Numbered from the stretch's first letter, positions 51,280 through 59,314 are shown. The stretch: DNA of 64,000 nucleotides from an uncultured Myxococcales bacterium (GCA_937980205.1 CALJKW010000078.1:124001-188000); one strand, 5' to 3'. A program made the numbers and translations. The notes: generated by a model from the letters alone, not told the origin.

Positions 51280-51663
51280 CTACTTGCTGATGGGAAGGCC
51301 GGCCGACTTCCAGCCCTTGAAGCCTTCGACCATCACGGCCACCTTCTTGAACCCTGCTTCAGCCGCCCGACCGGCGGCCGTGTGCGAGGCCGTTCAAAGT
51401 CGATTCGAGCAGTAGAAGACGAGCTGCCGGTCCTTGTCCTCGCCGAGCAGCTTCACGTCGTAGTCCTTGTACGAGGGCAGCAGCACCGCGCCCTGTACGA
51501 CGCCGTTGTTCTGGCGGAACGAGTCGTTGTTCGCGTCGAAGACGGTCGCCGAGCCTTCCTTCATCCACGTCGAGACCTGCTCGACGGTCGCCTCGTTGAC
51601 GCCGGCGTGATTCTTCGCGCACGCGAGCAGCAAGAGAACGGCGGCGGGGGCGAGGCGCTTCAC
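51280..51663 (-). CDS. Rhodanese-like lipoprotein, probable selenoprotein (in-frame TGA)
   Basis: A 127-residue exported rhodanese-fold protein when read through one TGA. MKRLAPAAVLLLLAC is a lipoprotein signal. The rhodanese domain has WMKEGSATVFDANNDSFR and VVQGAVLLPSYKDYD, then VFYCSNRL with Cys85. Codon 90 is TGA (51394-51396), after which the frame continues as TASHTAAGRAAEAGFKK and FKGWKSAGLPISK to a TAG. In this rhodanese group, as I recall it, YC-x4-C-x-ASH is conserved, so the TGA stands where the second Cys is expected, and selenocysteine is likely. A SECIS-like hairpin follows. The alternatives are a pseudogene or a sequencing error. If translation stops at the TGA, an 89-residue truncated protein results. 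Confidence 0.72.
51360..51380 (-). promoter_or_regulatory. Putative bacterial SECIS hairpin
   Basis: On the minus strand, starting 14 bases after the TGA, CGGCCGCC-GGTCG-GGCGGCTG can fold into an 8-bp stem (one G-U pair) with the five-base loop GGTCG. The loop spans 22-26 bases from the TGA and begins with G, which suits the rule known for bacterial SECIS elements (apical loop with an early G about 16-37 bases downstream). Recognised by eye only. GC-rich genomes form chance hairpins easily. Confidence 0.5.
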
Positions 51664-51706
51664 GCGTCGAAAACTAACACGCGCGCCCTGATATGCACGC
51701 CAGTCG

Positions 51707-52516
51707 ATGGAAGCGCACCTCGTTCAGCTCGATCGCGAACACCCGGGCTTCCGCGATCTCTCGTACCGGCGGCGGCGCGACGCGATCGCGCAGCTCGCGC
51801 AGGCGCACCGGCCCGGCGAGCCGCCCCCGTTCGTGCAGTACACCGACGAGGAGCACGGCGTCTGGCGCACCGCGCTCGAGCACCTCGAGCCGCTGCACGC
51901 GCGCTACGCGTCTGCGTCGTTTCGCGAAGGCTGGGGCGAGGTGCGGCTGCCGGTCGACCGCGTGCCGCAGCTCAGCGAGGTCGGGGCGCGCCTGTTCGCC
52001 GCGCGCGGCTTCCAGTACCAGCCGGTCGCCGGCCTCGTCACTCCGCGCGTCTTCATGGAGCGCCTCGCCGACCGCTGGTTCCTCGCCACCCAGTACATGC
52101 GACACCACTCGATGCCGCTGTACACGCCCGAGCCCGACGTCATTCACGAGCTCGTCGGCCACGCGCCGCTGCTCGCCACGCGCGAGCACGCGGAGGTGAA
52201 CATGCTCTTCGGCGCCGCCTCGCGGGTGAGCGACGACGCGATCGTCGAAGGGCTCATTCGGCTGTACTGGTACGGCCTCGAGTTCGGGCTCGCGCGCGAG
52301 GGCGGCGAGGTGCGCGCGGTGGGCGCAGGGCTGCTCTCCTCGTTCGGAGAGCTCGGCCGCTTCGAGACCCACGCGAAGCTGCTGCCGTTCGACGTCGAGA
52401 CGGTGAAGCGAACGCCGTTCGACCCCACCGCGTACCAGGGCACGCTGTTCGTCGCCGAGAGCGAGCAGGCGCTGCTCGACACCCTGCGGGGGGCGCTCGA
52501 GCCGTTGATTCGCTAA
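51707..52516 (+). CDS. phhA: Phenylalanine 4-monooxygenase
   Basis: Hydroxylates phenylalanine to tyrosine using tetrahydropterin and non-heme iron. A 269-residue catalytic-domain-only protein, as usual in bacteria. The iron ligands are His147 and His152 in HELVGH and Glu192 in YWYGLEFGL, all present. YQPVAGLVTPRVFMERLADRWFLATQYMRH and TPEPDVIHELVGHAPLLA are family blocks, as is the late FETHAKLLPFDVETV. No regulatory ACT domain. The next genes include an Lrp-type regulator and an aromatic/branched aminotransferase-like gene, which suits amino acid degradation, though a lipoprotein gene lies between. The start ATG has no strong ribosome binding site. Confidence 0.95.
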   Translation: MEAHLVQLDREHPGFRDLSYRRRRDAIAQLAQAHRPGEPPPFVQYTDEEHGVWRTALEHLEPLHARYASASFREGWGEVRLPVDRVPQLSEVGARLFAARGFQYQPVAGLVTPRVFMERLADRWFLATQYMRHHSMPLYTPEPDVIHELVGHAPLLATREHAEVNMLFGAASRVSDDAIVEGLIRLYWYGLEFGLAREGGEVRAVGAGLLSSFGELGRFETHAKLLPFDVETVKRTPFDPTAYQGTLFVAESEQALLDTLRGALEPLIR

Positions 52517-52526
52517 TCTGCCGGTC

Positions 52527-53405
52527 GTGGTGCTCCGGTTCCTCGCCGTCGCGGTGGTGTGCAGCGCGTGCCAGTGCACGGTCCCGTGCGCCACCTCGAG
52601 CGAGTGCGGCTTCACCGACGTCTGCCGCAACGGAGTCTGCGTGCCAGGGGGCTCGACCGGCGGCGCAGGCGGCTCGTCGGGCACGGGCGGCGCGGGCGGC
52701 GGCGCCTCGTCGGGCACCGGCGGCGGCGTGTCCTCCGGCACCGGCGGCGGAGCCACCGGAGGGACCGGCGGCGGCATGTGCACGCCGTCGATCGTCGCGA
52801 AGCTGCGCGACTTCCGCGACTCGCACCCCGACTTCGAAGCGACGATCGGCACGAAGCAGGGCATCGTCCAGAGCACGCTGGGCGCGGACAAGAAGCCGGT
52901 CTACGGGCCCGAGCCGCAGACGGCGCCCATCGTCACCACCGGCCAGGCGAACTTCGATCAGTGGTACCGCGACGTCGCCGGCGTGAACCAGGCCGTGACG
53001 GTGACGCTGCCGCTCACCCTCGTGCCGCCGAAGAGCTACGTCTACGACAACTCGAGCTTCTTCCCGCTCGACGGGATGGGGTTCGGCAACGAAGGGCGCG
53101 CACACAACTTCCACTTCACCACCGAGATTCACGGTGAGTTCACCTACGAAGGTGGAGAGGTGTTCACGTTCCGCGGCGACGACGACGTCTGGGTCTTCGT
53201 GAACGGCCGCCTCGCGCTGGATCTCGGCGGCGTGCACAGCGCGCTCAGCGGGACCATCGACTTCGATACCCAGGCGAGCGCGCTCGGCCTCACCCGCGGG
53301 CAGCGCTACCCGCTCGACGTCTTCCACGCCGAGCGCCACACGACCGAGTCCAACTTCCGCATCGAGACGACGATCGGCTGCCTGACGCCGGTGACCATCA
53401 ACTAG
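52527..53405 (+). CDS. Fibro-slime domain lipoprotein
   Basis: A 292-residue secreted lipoprotein. MVLRFLAVAVVCSAC is the signal. CTVPCATSSECGFTDVCRNGVC is a small Cys motif as in the DUF2341 lipoprotein near 1 kb. A Gly/Ser/Thr-rich linker (about residues 42-85) leads to a PA14/fibro-slime domain: LRDFRDSHPDFEATIG, FDQWYRDVAGVNQAV, HNFHFTTEIHGEFTYEGGEVFTFRGDDDVWVFVNGRLALDLGGVH, DVFHAERHTTESNFRIETTI. The DDDVWVFVNG block is the family hallmark. Such domains are found in slime and cell-surface proteins of fibrobacters and myxobacteria. The GTG at 52527 follows phhA by 10 bases, so the two may be co-transcribed. Confidence 0.85.
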   Translation: MVLRFLAVAVVCSACQCTVPCATSSECGFTDVCRNGVCVPGGSTGGAGGSSGTGGAGGGASSGTGGGVSSGTGGGATGGTGGGMCTPSIVAKLRDFRDSHPDFEATIGTKQGIVQSTLGADKKPVYGPEPQTAPIVTTGQANFDQWYRDVAGVNQAVTVTLPLTLVPPKSYVYDNSSFFPLDGMGFGNEGRAHNFHFTTEIHGEFTYEGGEVFTFRGDDDVWVFVNGRLALDLGGVHSALSGTIDFDTQASALGLTRGQRYPLDVFHAERHTTESNFRIETTIGCLTPVTIN

Positions 53406-53417
53406 CCCCGCCGGCGC

Positions 53418-53458
53418 CTTATTTTTATAAGTTGTGTCAGGATTCGGCCTCGTAATAT
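53418..53458 (+). promoter_or_regulatory. AT-rich promoter and dyad before the Lrp-type gene
   Basis: CTTAT-TTTT-ATAAG (53418-53431) is a 5-bp inverted repeat in a rare AT-rich patch, followed by TTGTGT (53432-53437) and TAATAT (53453-53458). TAATAT is a good -10, with a weak -35 at a 15-16-base spacing. The ATG of the Lrp gene is at 53470, so transcription would begin a few bases before it (almost leaderless). The dyad may be an Lrp-type autoregulatory site or the end signal of the preceding gene. Confidence 0.45.
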
Positions 53459-53469
53459 TCGGTGCGGGT

Positions 53470-53916
53470 ATGGACCCTACCGATGAACGTCTCGTCACGC
53501 TGCTGCAGGAGAACGGCCGCGCCACCCAGCTCGAGCTCTCGAAGGAGATCGGCCTCTCGCAGCCGGCGACGGCCGAGCGCATCAAGAAGCTCGAGGAGCG
53601 CGGCGTCATCCTCGGCTACTCCGCGCGCGTCGACGCCGCGAAGCTCGGCAAGGACGTGACGGCGTTCGTCGGCGTCAGCATCGAGCACCCGAAGTACTTC
53701 GATGCGTTCGCGAAGAAGGTGCTGGCGCACCCCGACGTGCTCGAGGCGCACCGCGTGGCGGGGAACGATTCCTACCTGCTCAAGGTGAAGACCCGGAATA
53801 CCGCCAGCCTCGACAAGTTGCTGGTCGAGGAGCTGCGCACCATCGCCGGGGTGACGCGCACTCACACCACCATCGTCCTCGCTTCGGTCAAGGAGACCAC
53901 GGAGGTTCGGCCATGA
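53470..53916 (+). CDS. Lrp/AsnC-family transcriptional regulator
   Basis: A 148-residue feast/famine regulator. MDPTDERLVTLLQENGRATQLELSKEIGLSQPATAERIKKLEERGVILGYSARVD is the N-terminal HTH. The RAM domain (DVTAFVGVSIEHPKYFDAFAKKVLAHPDVLEAHRVAGNDSYLLKVKTRNTASLDKLLVEELRTIAGVTRTHTTIVL) binds amino acids. The ATG at 53470 was chosen over an upstream in-frame start, since it starts the HTH in the normal place. Its stop overlaps the aminotransferase start (ATGA), so the regulator and the enzyme form one operon. A role in aromatic or branched amino acid use is likely given the neighbours. Confidence 0.93.
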   Translation: MDPTDERLVTLLQENGRATQLELSKEIGLSQPATAERIKKLEERGVILGYSARVDAAKLGKDVTAFVGVSIEHPKYFDAFAKKVLAHPDVLEAHRVAGNDSYLLKVKTRNTASLDKLLVEELRTIAGVTRTHTTIVLASVKETTEVRP

Positions 53917-55121
53917 CGCTCACCCTCGCCCGCCGCACGCGCGGCATCACTGCCTCGGCCGTGCGCGAGATCTTGAAAGTCGCCGAGCGGCCCGACGTCC
54001 TCTCGTTCGCCGGAGGCCTGCCCGCTCCCGAGCTGTTCCCCATCGACGCCATCGCGCGCGCGCACGCGACCGTCTTCGCGCGCGAGGGGGCCTTCGCGCT
54101 GCAGTACAGCACCACCGAAGGCTTCGGCCCCTTGCGCGAGTGGATCGCGGCCGACTTCCGCCGCCGCGGCGTCGACGCGAGCGCCGGCACCGTGATGATG
54201 ACCGCCGGCTCGCAGCAGGGCATCGACCTCGTCGCGCGCGTGCTGCTCGACCCCGGCTCGGTCGTCGTCGTCGAGAACCCGAGCTACCTCGCCGCGCTGC
54301 AGGTCTTCGCCGGAGCCGAGGCGCGCGTCGTGCCGGTCGCCACCGACGACCAGGGCATCGACGTCGCGGCGCTCGCGAAGGTGCTCGCCCGCGAGCCGGT
54401 CCGGCTCGTGTACCTCGTGCCGAACTTCCAGAACCCGCGCGGCACGACGCTCTCGGCGCCGCGCCGCCACGCGCTGATGAGCCTCGTGCAGGCGCACCAG
54501 GTGCCGGTGCTCGAGGACGACCCGTACGGGGCGCTGCGCTTCCGCGGCGAGGCGCTGGCGCCGCTCGCCGCGCTCGACGAGAGCGGGCTCGTCATCTCGC
54601 TCGGCACGTTCTCGAAGACGCTGGCGCCCGGCTTGCGCCTGGGCTGGTTGCACGCCGCGCCCGCGCTGCTCAAGCACCTCGTCGTGGCGAAGCAGGCCTG
54701 CGACCTGCACTGCGGCTCGCTCTCGCAGCGCGCCGTCGCCGAGCTGCTCGCGACGTTCGACTTCGACGCGCACCTCGCGACGCTGCGCTCGGTGTACGGC
54801 GAGCGGTGCGACGCGATGCTCGCCGCCCTCGAGGCGTCGTTCCCGCGCGGCACGCGCTTCACGCGGCCCGAGGGCGGGCTGTTCGTGTGGGCCGAGCTGC
54901 CCGGCGACGTGGACACCGAGGTGCTGTTGCGCCACGCGGTCGACGAGAAGGTGGCGTTCGTGCCGGGCGCGCCGTTCTTCGCGTCGGCGCCGCGGAGGAA
55001 CACGCTGCGGCTCAACTTCTCGAACCGCACGCCGGAGCTGATCCGCGACGGAATGGCCCGGCTGGGGCGGGTGATCGAAAACGCTGCACTCCTGCAGCCC
55101 GTGCGGGGTCATGCATGCTGA
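53913..55121 (+). CDS. PLP-dependent aminotransferase, class I/II (LysN-like)
   Basis: A 402-residue aminotransferase of the MocR/LysN type without the HTH. VLSFAGGLPAPELFPIDAI is the family N-terminal motif. LQYSTTEGFGPLREWIA and MMTAGSQQGIDLVARVLLDPGSVVVVENPSYLAAL contain the PLP phosphate-binding and Asn/Tyr positions. LVYLVPNFQNPRGTTLS and VLEDDPYGALRF give the Asp/Tyr pair, and SLGTFSKTLAPGLRLGWL contains the Schiff-base Lys. Likely substrates are 2-aminoadipate, aromatic or branched amino acids. It is cotranscribed with the Lrp gene. The next lipoprotein gene starts inside its 3' end. Confidence 0.92.
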   Translation: MTLTLARRTRGITASAVREILKVAERPDVLSFAGGLPAPELFPIDAIARAHATVFAREGAFALQYSTTEGFGPLREWIAADFRRRGVDASAGTVMMTAGSQQGIDLVARVLLDPGSVVVVENPSYLAALQVFAGAEARVVPVATDDQGIDVAALAKVLAREPVRLVYLVPNFQNPRGTTLSAPRRHALMSLVQAHQVPVLEDDPYGALRFRGEALAPLAALDESGLVISLGTFSKTLAPGLRLGWLHAAPALLKHLVVAKQACDLHCGSLSQRAVAELLATFDFDAHLATLRSVYGERCDAMLAALEASFPRGTRFTRPEGGLFVWAELPGDVDTEVLLRHAVDEKVAFVPGAPFFASAPRRNTLRLNFSNRTPELIRDGMARLGRVIENAALLQPVRGHAC

Positions 55122-56181
55122 CGTGTCCGCCCTCCGCTCGATGTTGTTCGGCGCCGCCGCCCTGCTCGTGACGAGCGGGTGCACGGCCCACCTGCGGCCG
55201 AAGCCCGAGCTGCCGCCGGTGAAGGGCGGGAAGCTCAAGCTGCGCGCCGCGCTCGTCGTCCCCGAGGCGATGGAGAAGAAGAGCGACGACCTCGGCAAGT
55301 TCGATGGGCTCGGCTCGTTCGCGGTCGACACCGGCGAGGCGGTGCTGCCGGCGGTGAAGGGCGTCTTCGGCGAGACGTTCGAGACCGTCGAGGTGGTGCG
55401 GACGCCCGAGGCGGCGAAGCTCGCCGACGTCGTGGTGAACCTGAAGACGCTGAAGCTCGTGCACCCGAACGGGTACCAGCTGCGGTTCGACCTGCGCACC
55501 ATCGTGACGAAGCAGAACGGGGACTCGGTGATCGACGCGTCGTACGCCGAGGTGTTCGACGGGCTGAAGAAGCCGGCCGCGACCGATGCGCTGGTGACGC
55601 CGACGGAGAAGACGGTGTCCGAGGTGCTCGCGCGGCTGTCGGCGGACCTTCGCGGCGCGCTCGGCGCTCCGACCGGTGACGAGGTCGCGGACTTCTCGGA
55701 TTACCCTCCGCCGCCTCCTGCCGCGGAGGAGGCTGCTGCTCCGGCGCCGATCGTGGCCGAGGCGCCGCCTGCGCCTGCGCCCGCGCCGCCGGTCGAGAAC
55801 GTCGTGGTGGCTCCGGCGCCAGCGCCGGTGAAGCCGAAGAGCAACGCGGGGCGGGTCGCGCTCGCGGCCGGCGGGGCGGCGCTGTTCGCTGCGGGGTATG
55901 CGGCGCCTCCGCTCGCGGCGATGTTGTTCAACGTGCCGGGCAACACCGAGCTCTCGTGGATTCCGGTGGCCGGCCCGCTGCTCGCGCAGCTCTCGAATCC
56001 GTTCCTGGCGCAGGATCCGCAGGCGCTGATGGTCTCCATCGCGGGCACGGCCGGCCAGGTCGTCGGGCTCGCGATGCTGGTGGCGGGCATCGCGTCCGGC
56101 GGTGGCAGCGCGGCGCCGGCGAAGGTGACGGTGCTGCCGACCATCGCGCCCGGGGGCGTGGGCCTCGTCGTGGTGCACTGA
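55111..56181 (+). CDS. Lipoprotein with Pro/Ala linker and C-terminal hydrophobic segments
   Basis: A 356-residue lipoprotein that I do not recognise. SALRSMLFGAAALLVTSGC is the signal part. The N-terminal domain (residues about 30-185) is beta-alpha (KGGKLKLRAALVVPEAMEKK, TVEVVRTPEAAKLADVVVNLKTLKL, FDLRTIVTKQNGDSVIDASYAEVFDGL), resembling an LptE/DUF-type solute-binding protein. A Pro/Ala linker follows (about 195-235). Hydrophobic stretches (RVALAAGGAALFAAGYAAPPLAAMLF, LMVSIAGTAGQVVGLAMLVAGIASGGG) near the end may lie in a membrane. Starts at 55111, 55123 (GTG) and 55141 are possible. The 5' end overlaps the aminotransferase stop. Confidence 0.65.
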   Translation: MHADVSALRSMLFGAAALLVTSGCTAHLRPKPELPPVKGGKLKLRAALVVPEAMEKKSDDLGKFDGLGSFAVDTGEAVLPAVKGVFGETFETVEVVRTPEAAKLADVVVNLKTLKLVHPNGYQLRFDLRTIVTKQNGDSVIDASYAEVFDGLKKPAATDALVTPTEKTVSEVLARLSADLRGALGAPTGDEVADFSDYPPPPPAAEEAAAPAPIVAEAPPAPAPAPPVENVVVAPAPAPVKPKSNAGRVALAAGGAALFAAGYAAPPLAAMLFNVPGNTELSWIPVAGPLLAQLSNPFLAQDPQALMVSIAGTAGQVVGLAMLVAGIASGGGSAAPAKVTVLPTIAPGGVGLVVVH

Positions 56182-56202
56182 TCGAGCTTTTGCGAAGGTG
56201 TC

Positions 56203-56368
56203 TCCGTTCACGCTGAGCGGAGGCACGCGAAGCGGGCCGCAGTCGAAGCGGGCCTCGCGTCGGCTTCGGGCCCCCTTAGACTCCGGAGCCCTTCGGGCTC
56301 CACCGCTCAGGGCGAACGGAGCTGCGAATGGGCCGCGTATTCTGATCGACCCTCTCAGGGTGAACGGC
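56203..56368. repeat. Dispersed repeat, copy 2 (inverted arms plus a third arm)
   Basis: CCGTTCACGCTGAGCGGAG (56203-56221) faces CCGCTCAGGGCGAACGGAG (about 56303-56320), and a third arm CTCTCAGGGTGAACGG ends near 56368. It lies between two convergent genes. The last arm on the minus strand reads CGTTCACCCTGA, which gives the R-S-P-stop end of the gene starting at 57446, just as copy 1 does for the GH5 gene. Confidence 0.6.
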
Positions 56369-57446
56369 GCTCCTTCTCGCTCTCTTCTCGCCGCCTCTTC
56401 CCTTCGGCCACGCACCGGTCGAGCTGCCCCTTCAGCATCTCGTACGGCAGCCCGAGCTCCATGGTGAACGAGGTGCCGCCGCCCTTGGGCGCCAGGATGC
56501 GCGAGAGGTCGAGCACGTCGGCCTGCGCCGTCTTCCCCTCGGCCATGGCGCGCGCCCGCGCGGCGGCGATCGCGCCACCGAGCATGCGCCTGAGCTCGTC
56601 GACCTGCTTCGGGTCGGCGCCCTTCACGTCCGCCACCATGCCGACGTCGTGCATCGCGTCGACGTGCAGCGAGACCGACTGCGCGGCGGTGCGGATGAAG
56701 TCGGCGAGCTTCGGGTCGGTGCCCTCGAACATCTTCGCGAAGCCCTCGGGCTTGAGCACGCCGTACATCTCTCCGTACGCGTCCGAGTCGCGCAGCACCG
56801 GCTGCTGATCCGCCGCCACCCTGCCCTCGAGGCGATCGATCGCCTGCTTCACCTCTTCGGCCGAGCCGATGAGCAGGGTCTGGTTCCTCCACACCGCCGA
56901 GGTCTCCTCTTCGCCGTTGCGCTTGGTACGCCGCGAGAGGCGCGCGTCGCCGTAGCGCTCGTCGCCGCCCAGCTGCAGGCCGCTGAAGTCGCCGGTGACC
57001 ATCAGCGTGTCGTCGAACAGCGAGATGCGGTCGAGCTGCGTGAGCGGATCGAAGCCGGCGTCGCGCACGCGGCCGAGCGCGTCGGGCGAGTCGGCGAGCA
57101 GGCAGGCGATCATCGCCTCTCCGAGATCGCTGTTGCGGATGGCGTTGGCCTCGACGACGACGGCGACCTGCTTCACCTCGTGCGGCAGCGCCGCGAGCAC
57201 CGTGTCCTTCGGCCGCGGCGGCGGCGCGTCCGGCACCGGCGCCACCACGATGGTCGGCTGCTGCGGCTCGGGGTCCTTCGGGCCGATGCGCTGCCTGCCC
57301 CGCTCGCGGTCTTCTTTGTCCGGAGCCCGCGGCATGCGCACCTCGGGGCCGCGCACGGGCTTCGGCGCCTCGCCGGACGTGAGCCAGGCGCCGAGCGCGA
57401 GCATCACCAGGGCGGCCACGAGGTACGGCCAGGGTCTCTTCTTCAC
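56355..57446 (-). CDS. Membrane-anchored protein of the ABC-2 operon
   Basis: A 363-residue protein that I do not recognise. VKKRPWPYLVAALVMLALGAWL is an N-terminal membrane anchor. A Pro/Lys-rich spacer follows (about 25-70). The large domain (TVLAALPHEVKQVAVVVEANAIRNSDLGEAMIACL, DRISLFDDTLMVTGDFSGLQL, SAVWRNQTLLIGSAEEVKQAIDRLEGR) is repetitive alpha-beta and probably periplasmic. It begins four bases after the permease stop, so it is in the operon of the ABC ATPase and permease. The GTG at 57446 is chosen since it comes before the anchor. The end (RSP) lies in the dispersed repeat. Confidence 0.65.
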   Translation of the reverse strand: MKKRPWPYLVAALVMLALGAWLTSGEAPKPVRGPEVRMPRAPDKEDRERGRQRIGPKDPEPQQPTIVVAPVPDAPPPRPKDTVLAALPHEVKQVAVVVEANAIRNSDLGEAMIACLLADSPDALGRVRDAGFDPLTQLDRISLFDDTLMVTGDFSGLQLGGDERYGDARLSRRTKRNGEEETSAVWRNQTLLIGSAEEVKQAIDRLEGRVAADQQPVLRDSDAYGEMYGVLKPEGFAKMFEGTDPKLADFIRTAAQSVSLHVDAMHDVGMVADVKGADPKQVDELRRMLGGAIAAARARAMAEGKTAQADVLDLSRILAPKGGGTSFTMELGLPYEMLKGQLDRCVAEGKRRREESEKERRSP

Positions 57447-57450
57447 GGGC

Positions 57451-58287
57451 TCAGAAGTCCTTCCGCTCGAAGATGAACAGCGCGACGAGCAGGATGCCAC
57501 CGCTGAACAGGCAGGCTCCGCCGACCAGGCGCCAGAGCTCGGCGGTCTCGAAGGCGTGCTCGCCCGAGACGAACGCCGCGCGCACGGCGAGCGAGCCGAG
57601 GCGCGGGATGGGCACCATCGCCCACTCGAAGACGAGCCGGCCGAGGCCCGGGTCGATGGCCTTCGCGATCGAAGCGCGCGCGCTCGAGACGACGCCGAGC
57701 GTGACGGTGGCGAGCCCCACCGCCGCGGAGAACGCCGCGCTGCGCACCAGCACCGCCGCGAGCATCATCGTGGCGTACACGGTCGCGAAGACGATCACGC
57801 CGATGAGAGCACCGGCGAGCATCTTGAAGTTCCAGACGCCCGTCTTCGCGCCGAGCAGCACGATGAGGCCGACGGCGCCGTACGCGGTGGAGATGATGGC
57901 GACCGTCAGGCCCCCCGCCCACGTGCCGAGCAAGAGCTGCGCGCGCGTCACCGGCAGCGAGAGCAGGTGCTCGATGCGGCCCGGCGAGAGCAGGCTCGGC
58001 GCGAAGTCGCTGCACGCGACCGAGAGGAACAGCGCGCCGATCATCGCGGCCGCAACCGTCGTGCCCATGAACAGCGGCCCGAGCGCGGACGACGCCGTGC
58101 GGATGTCGGAGAAGAGGACCTCGCCGAAGAGGCTGCTGCCCGCGATGGCTCCGTCGACGACGTCGAGCTGCAGCGAGAAGCCGAGCAGCACGAGAACGCC
58201 CGTGATGGTGAGGAAGAGGCCGAGGAACCACTTCCGCCACGCGGCCTCGCGGAGGAGATCGAGGGCGACCTGGGTGGCCTTCAGCAA
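57451..58287 (-). CDS. ABC-2 type permease
   Basis: A 278-residue membrane protein with about six helices. KWFLGLFLTITGVLVLLGFSLQL is the first, then SVACSDFAPSLLSPGRIEHLLSLPVTRAQLLLGTWAGGLT is the conserved cytoplasmic coupling loop of NosY/ABC-2 permeases, and VIVFATVYATMMLAAVLVRSAAFSAAVGLATVTLGV lies further on. It pairs with the ATPase encoded just upstream (58424-59314), separated by a dispersed repeat of about 130 bases. Substrate unknown. Confidence 0.82.
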   Translation of the reverse strand: MLKATQVALDLLREAAWRKWFLGLFLTITGVLVLLGFSLQLDVVDGAIAGSSLFGEVLFSDIRTASSALGPLFMGTTVAAAMIGALFLSVACSDFAPSLLSPGRIEHLLSLPVTRAQLLLGTWAGGLTVAIISTAYGAVGLIVLLGAKTGVWNFKMLAGALIGVIVFATVYATMMLAAVLVRSAAFSAAVGLATVTLGVVSSARASIAKAIDPGLGRLVFEWAMVPIPRLGSLAVRAAFVSGEHAFETAELWRLVGGACLFSGGILLVALFIFERKDF

Positions 58288-58305
58288 GAGCGCCTCTGAC
58301 TTCCC

Positions 58306-58420
58306 CCGTTCACCCTGAGCGGAGCCTGCCCTGAGCTTGACGAAGGGTCGAAGGGGGCCCGACGCCGACTCGCGGCCCGCTTCGACTCCGGCCTGCGGCC
58401 TCCGCTCAGCGTGAACGGAG
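58306..58420. repeat. Dispersed repeat, copy 3 (long inverted pair)
   Basis: CCGTTCACCCTGAGCGGAG (58306-58324) and CTCCGCTCAGCGTGAACGG (58400-58418) face each other over about 75 bases with one mismatch between arms. The interior has a further CCTGAGCTTGACGAAGGG. It lies inside the operon, between the ATPase stop and the permease start, so it will be transcribed and can form a long stem-loop in RNA. Confidence 0.65.
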
Positions 58421-58423
58421 GCG

Positions 58424-59314
58424 TCATCGCACCGATTCCCTCAGCAGCTCCTCCAGGTCCCTCGCCGCCGGCTCCAGCTTCACCAGCAGCGCCCCCGTGG
58501 CGCGGACGCGATCGATGAGCGCGTTCAGCTCGGCCGGCTCGGTCACCGCGCACCGAAACCGCGGGCCCTCGACGCACTCGAGCCCCAGCGCCGCGAGCGC
58601 GGCGGCATCGAAGGCGCCGGCGAACGTCAGCTCCCAGCCGCGGGCCGCGGCCTTCAGGGCCTCGAGCGTCCCGCTCTGCACGAGCTTCCCCTGGTGAAGA
58701 ATCCCGACGTGGTCGCAGACGCGCTCCGTCTCCGCGAGCAGGTGCGAGTTCAAGAGCAGCGTGGCGCCGCGGGCCTTCTCCTGCAGCAGGAGCTCGCGCA
58801 CCTCGATGCGGCCCATCGGGTCGATGCCGTCGGTCGGCTCGTCGAGCACGAGCAGGTCCGGCGCGCCGAGCAGCGCGGCGGCGAGCCCGAGCCGCTGCCG
58901 CATGCCCTTCGAGAAGCCGCCGATGCGCCGCCCGGCGGCCCTGCTCAACCCGACGCGCGCGAGCAGCGCGTCGATGGGCGCCTCGCGCAGGCCTTTGAGG
59001 GTGGCCACCGAGCGCAGGTACGCAGGCGGCTTCCACGCGCCGGGCAGGTGCAGCCGCTCGGGCAGGTACCCCACCCGCTCGCGCGCGGCGACGTCGTCGG
59101 GCGGGCGGCCGAGCACGCGCACCTCGCCGCTCGACGGTCGCGCGATGCCGAGCAGCAGCTTGATGAACGTCGTCTTGCCCGCGCCGTTCGGCCCGATGAG
59201 CCCGAACGCGGCGCCGCGGGGAATCTCGAGCGTCATCGCGTCGAGCGCGCGCACCGGCTCGGCGCCGAGCCGCGCGTACGTCTTCGACAACCCGACCGCA
59301 GCGACTGCCGTCAT
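58424..59314 (-). CDS. ABC transporter ATP-binding protein
   Basis: A 296-residue ATPase. LSKTYARLGAEPVRALDAMTLEI starts it, Walker A is GPNGAGKTT, the signature is GGFSKGMRQRLGLAAAL, Walker B is LLVLDEPTDGIDP, and the H loop is LNSHLLAE. All key residues are present. The last 80 residues are the usual C-terminal domain of the GldA/NatA-like exporters. Its ATG overlaps the stop of an FHA gene (ATGA). With the permease (57451-58287) it forms an ABC-2-type exporter. Confidence 0.93.
   Translation of the reverse strand: MTAVAAVGLSKTYARLGAEPVRALDAMTLEIPRGAAFGLIGPNGAGKTTFIKLLLGIARPSSGEVRVLGRPPDDVAARERVGYLPERLHLPGAWKPPAYLRSVATLKGLREAPIDALLARVGLSRAAGRRIGGFSKGMRQRLGLAAALLGAPDLLVLDEPTDGIDPMGRIEVRELLLQEKARGATLLLNSHLLAETERVCDHVGILHQGKLVQSGTLEALKAAARGWELTFAGAFDAAALAALGLECVEGPRFRCAVTEPAELNALIDRVRATGALLVKLEPAARDLEELLRESVR

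Noticed and set aside
51184..51280. Rightward frame with signal-like start MTPSLLLLLASLPVC
   Set aside because: It runs antisense through the rhodanese gene with shadow composition and has no proper stop nearby.
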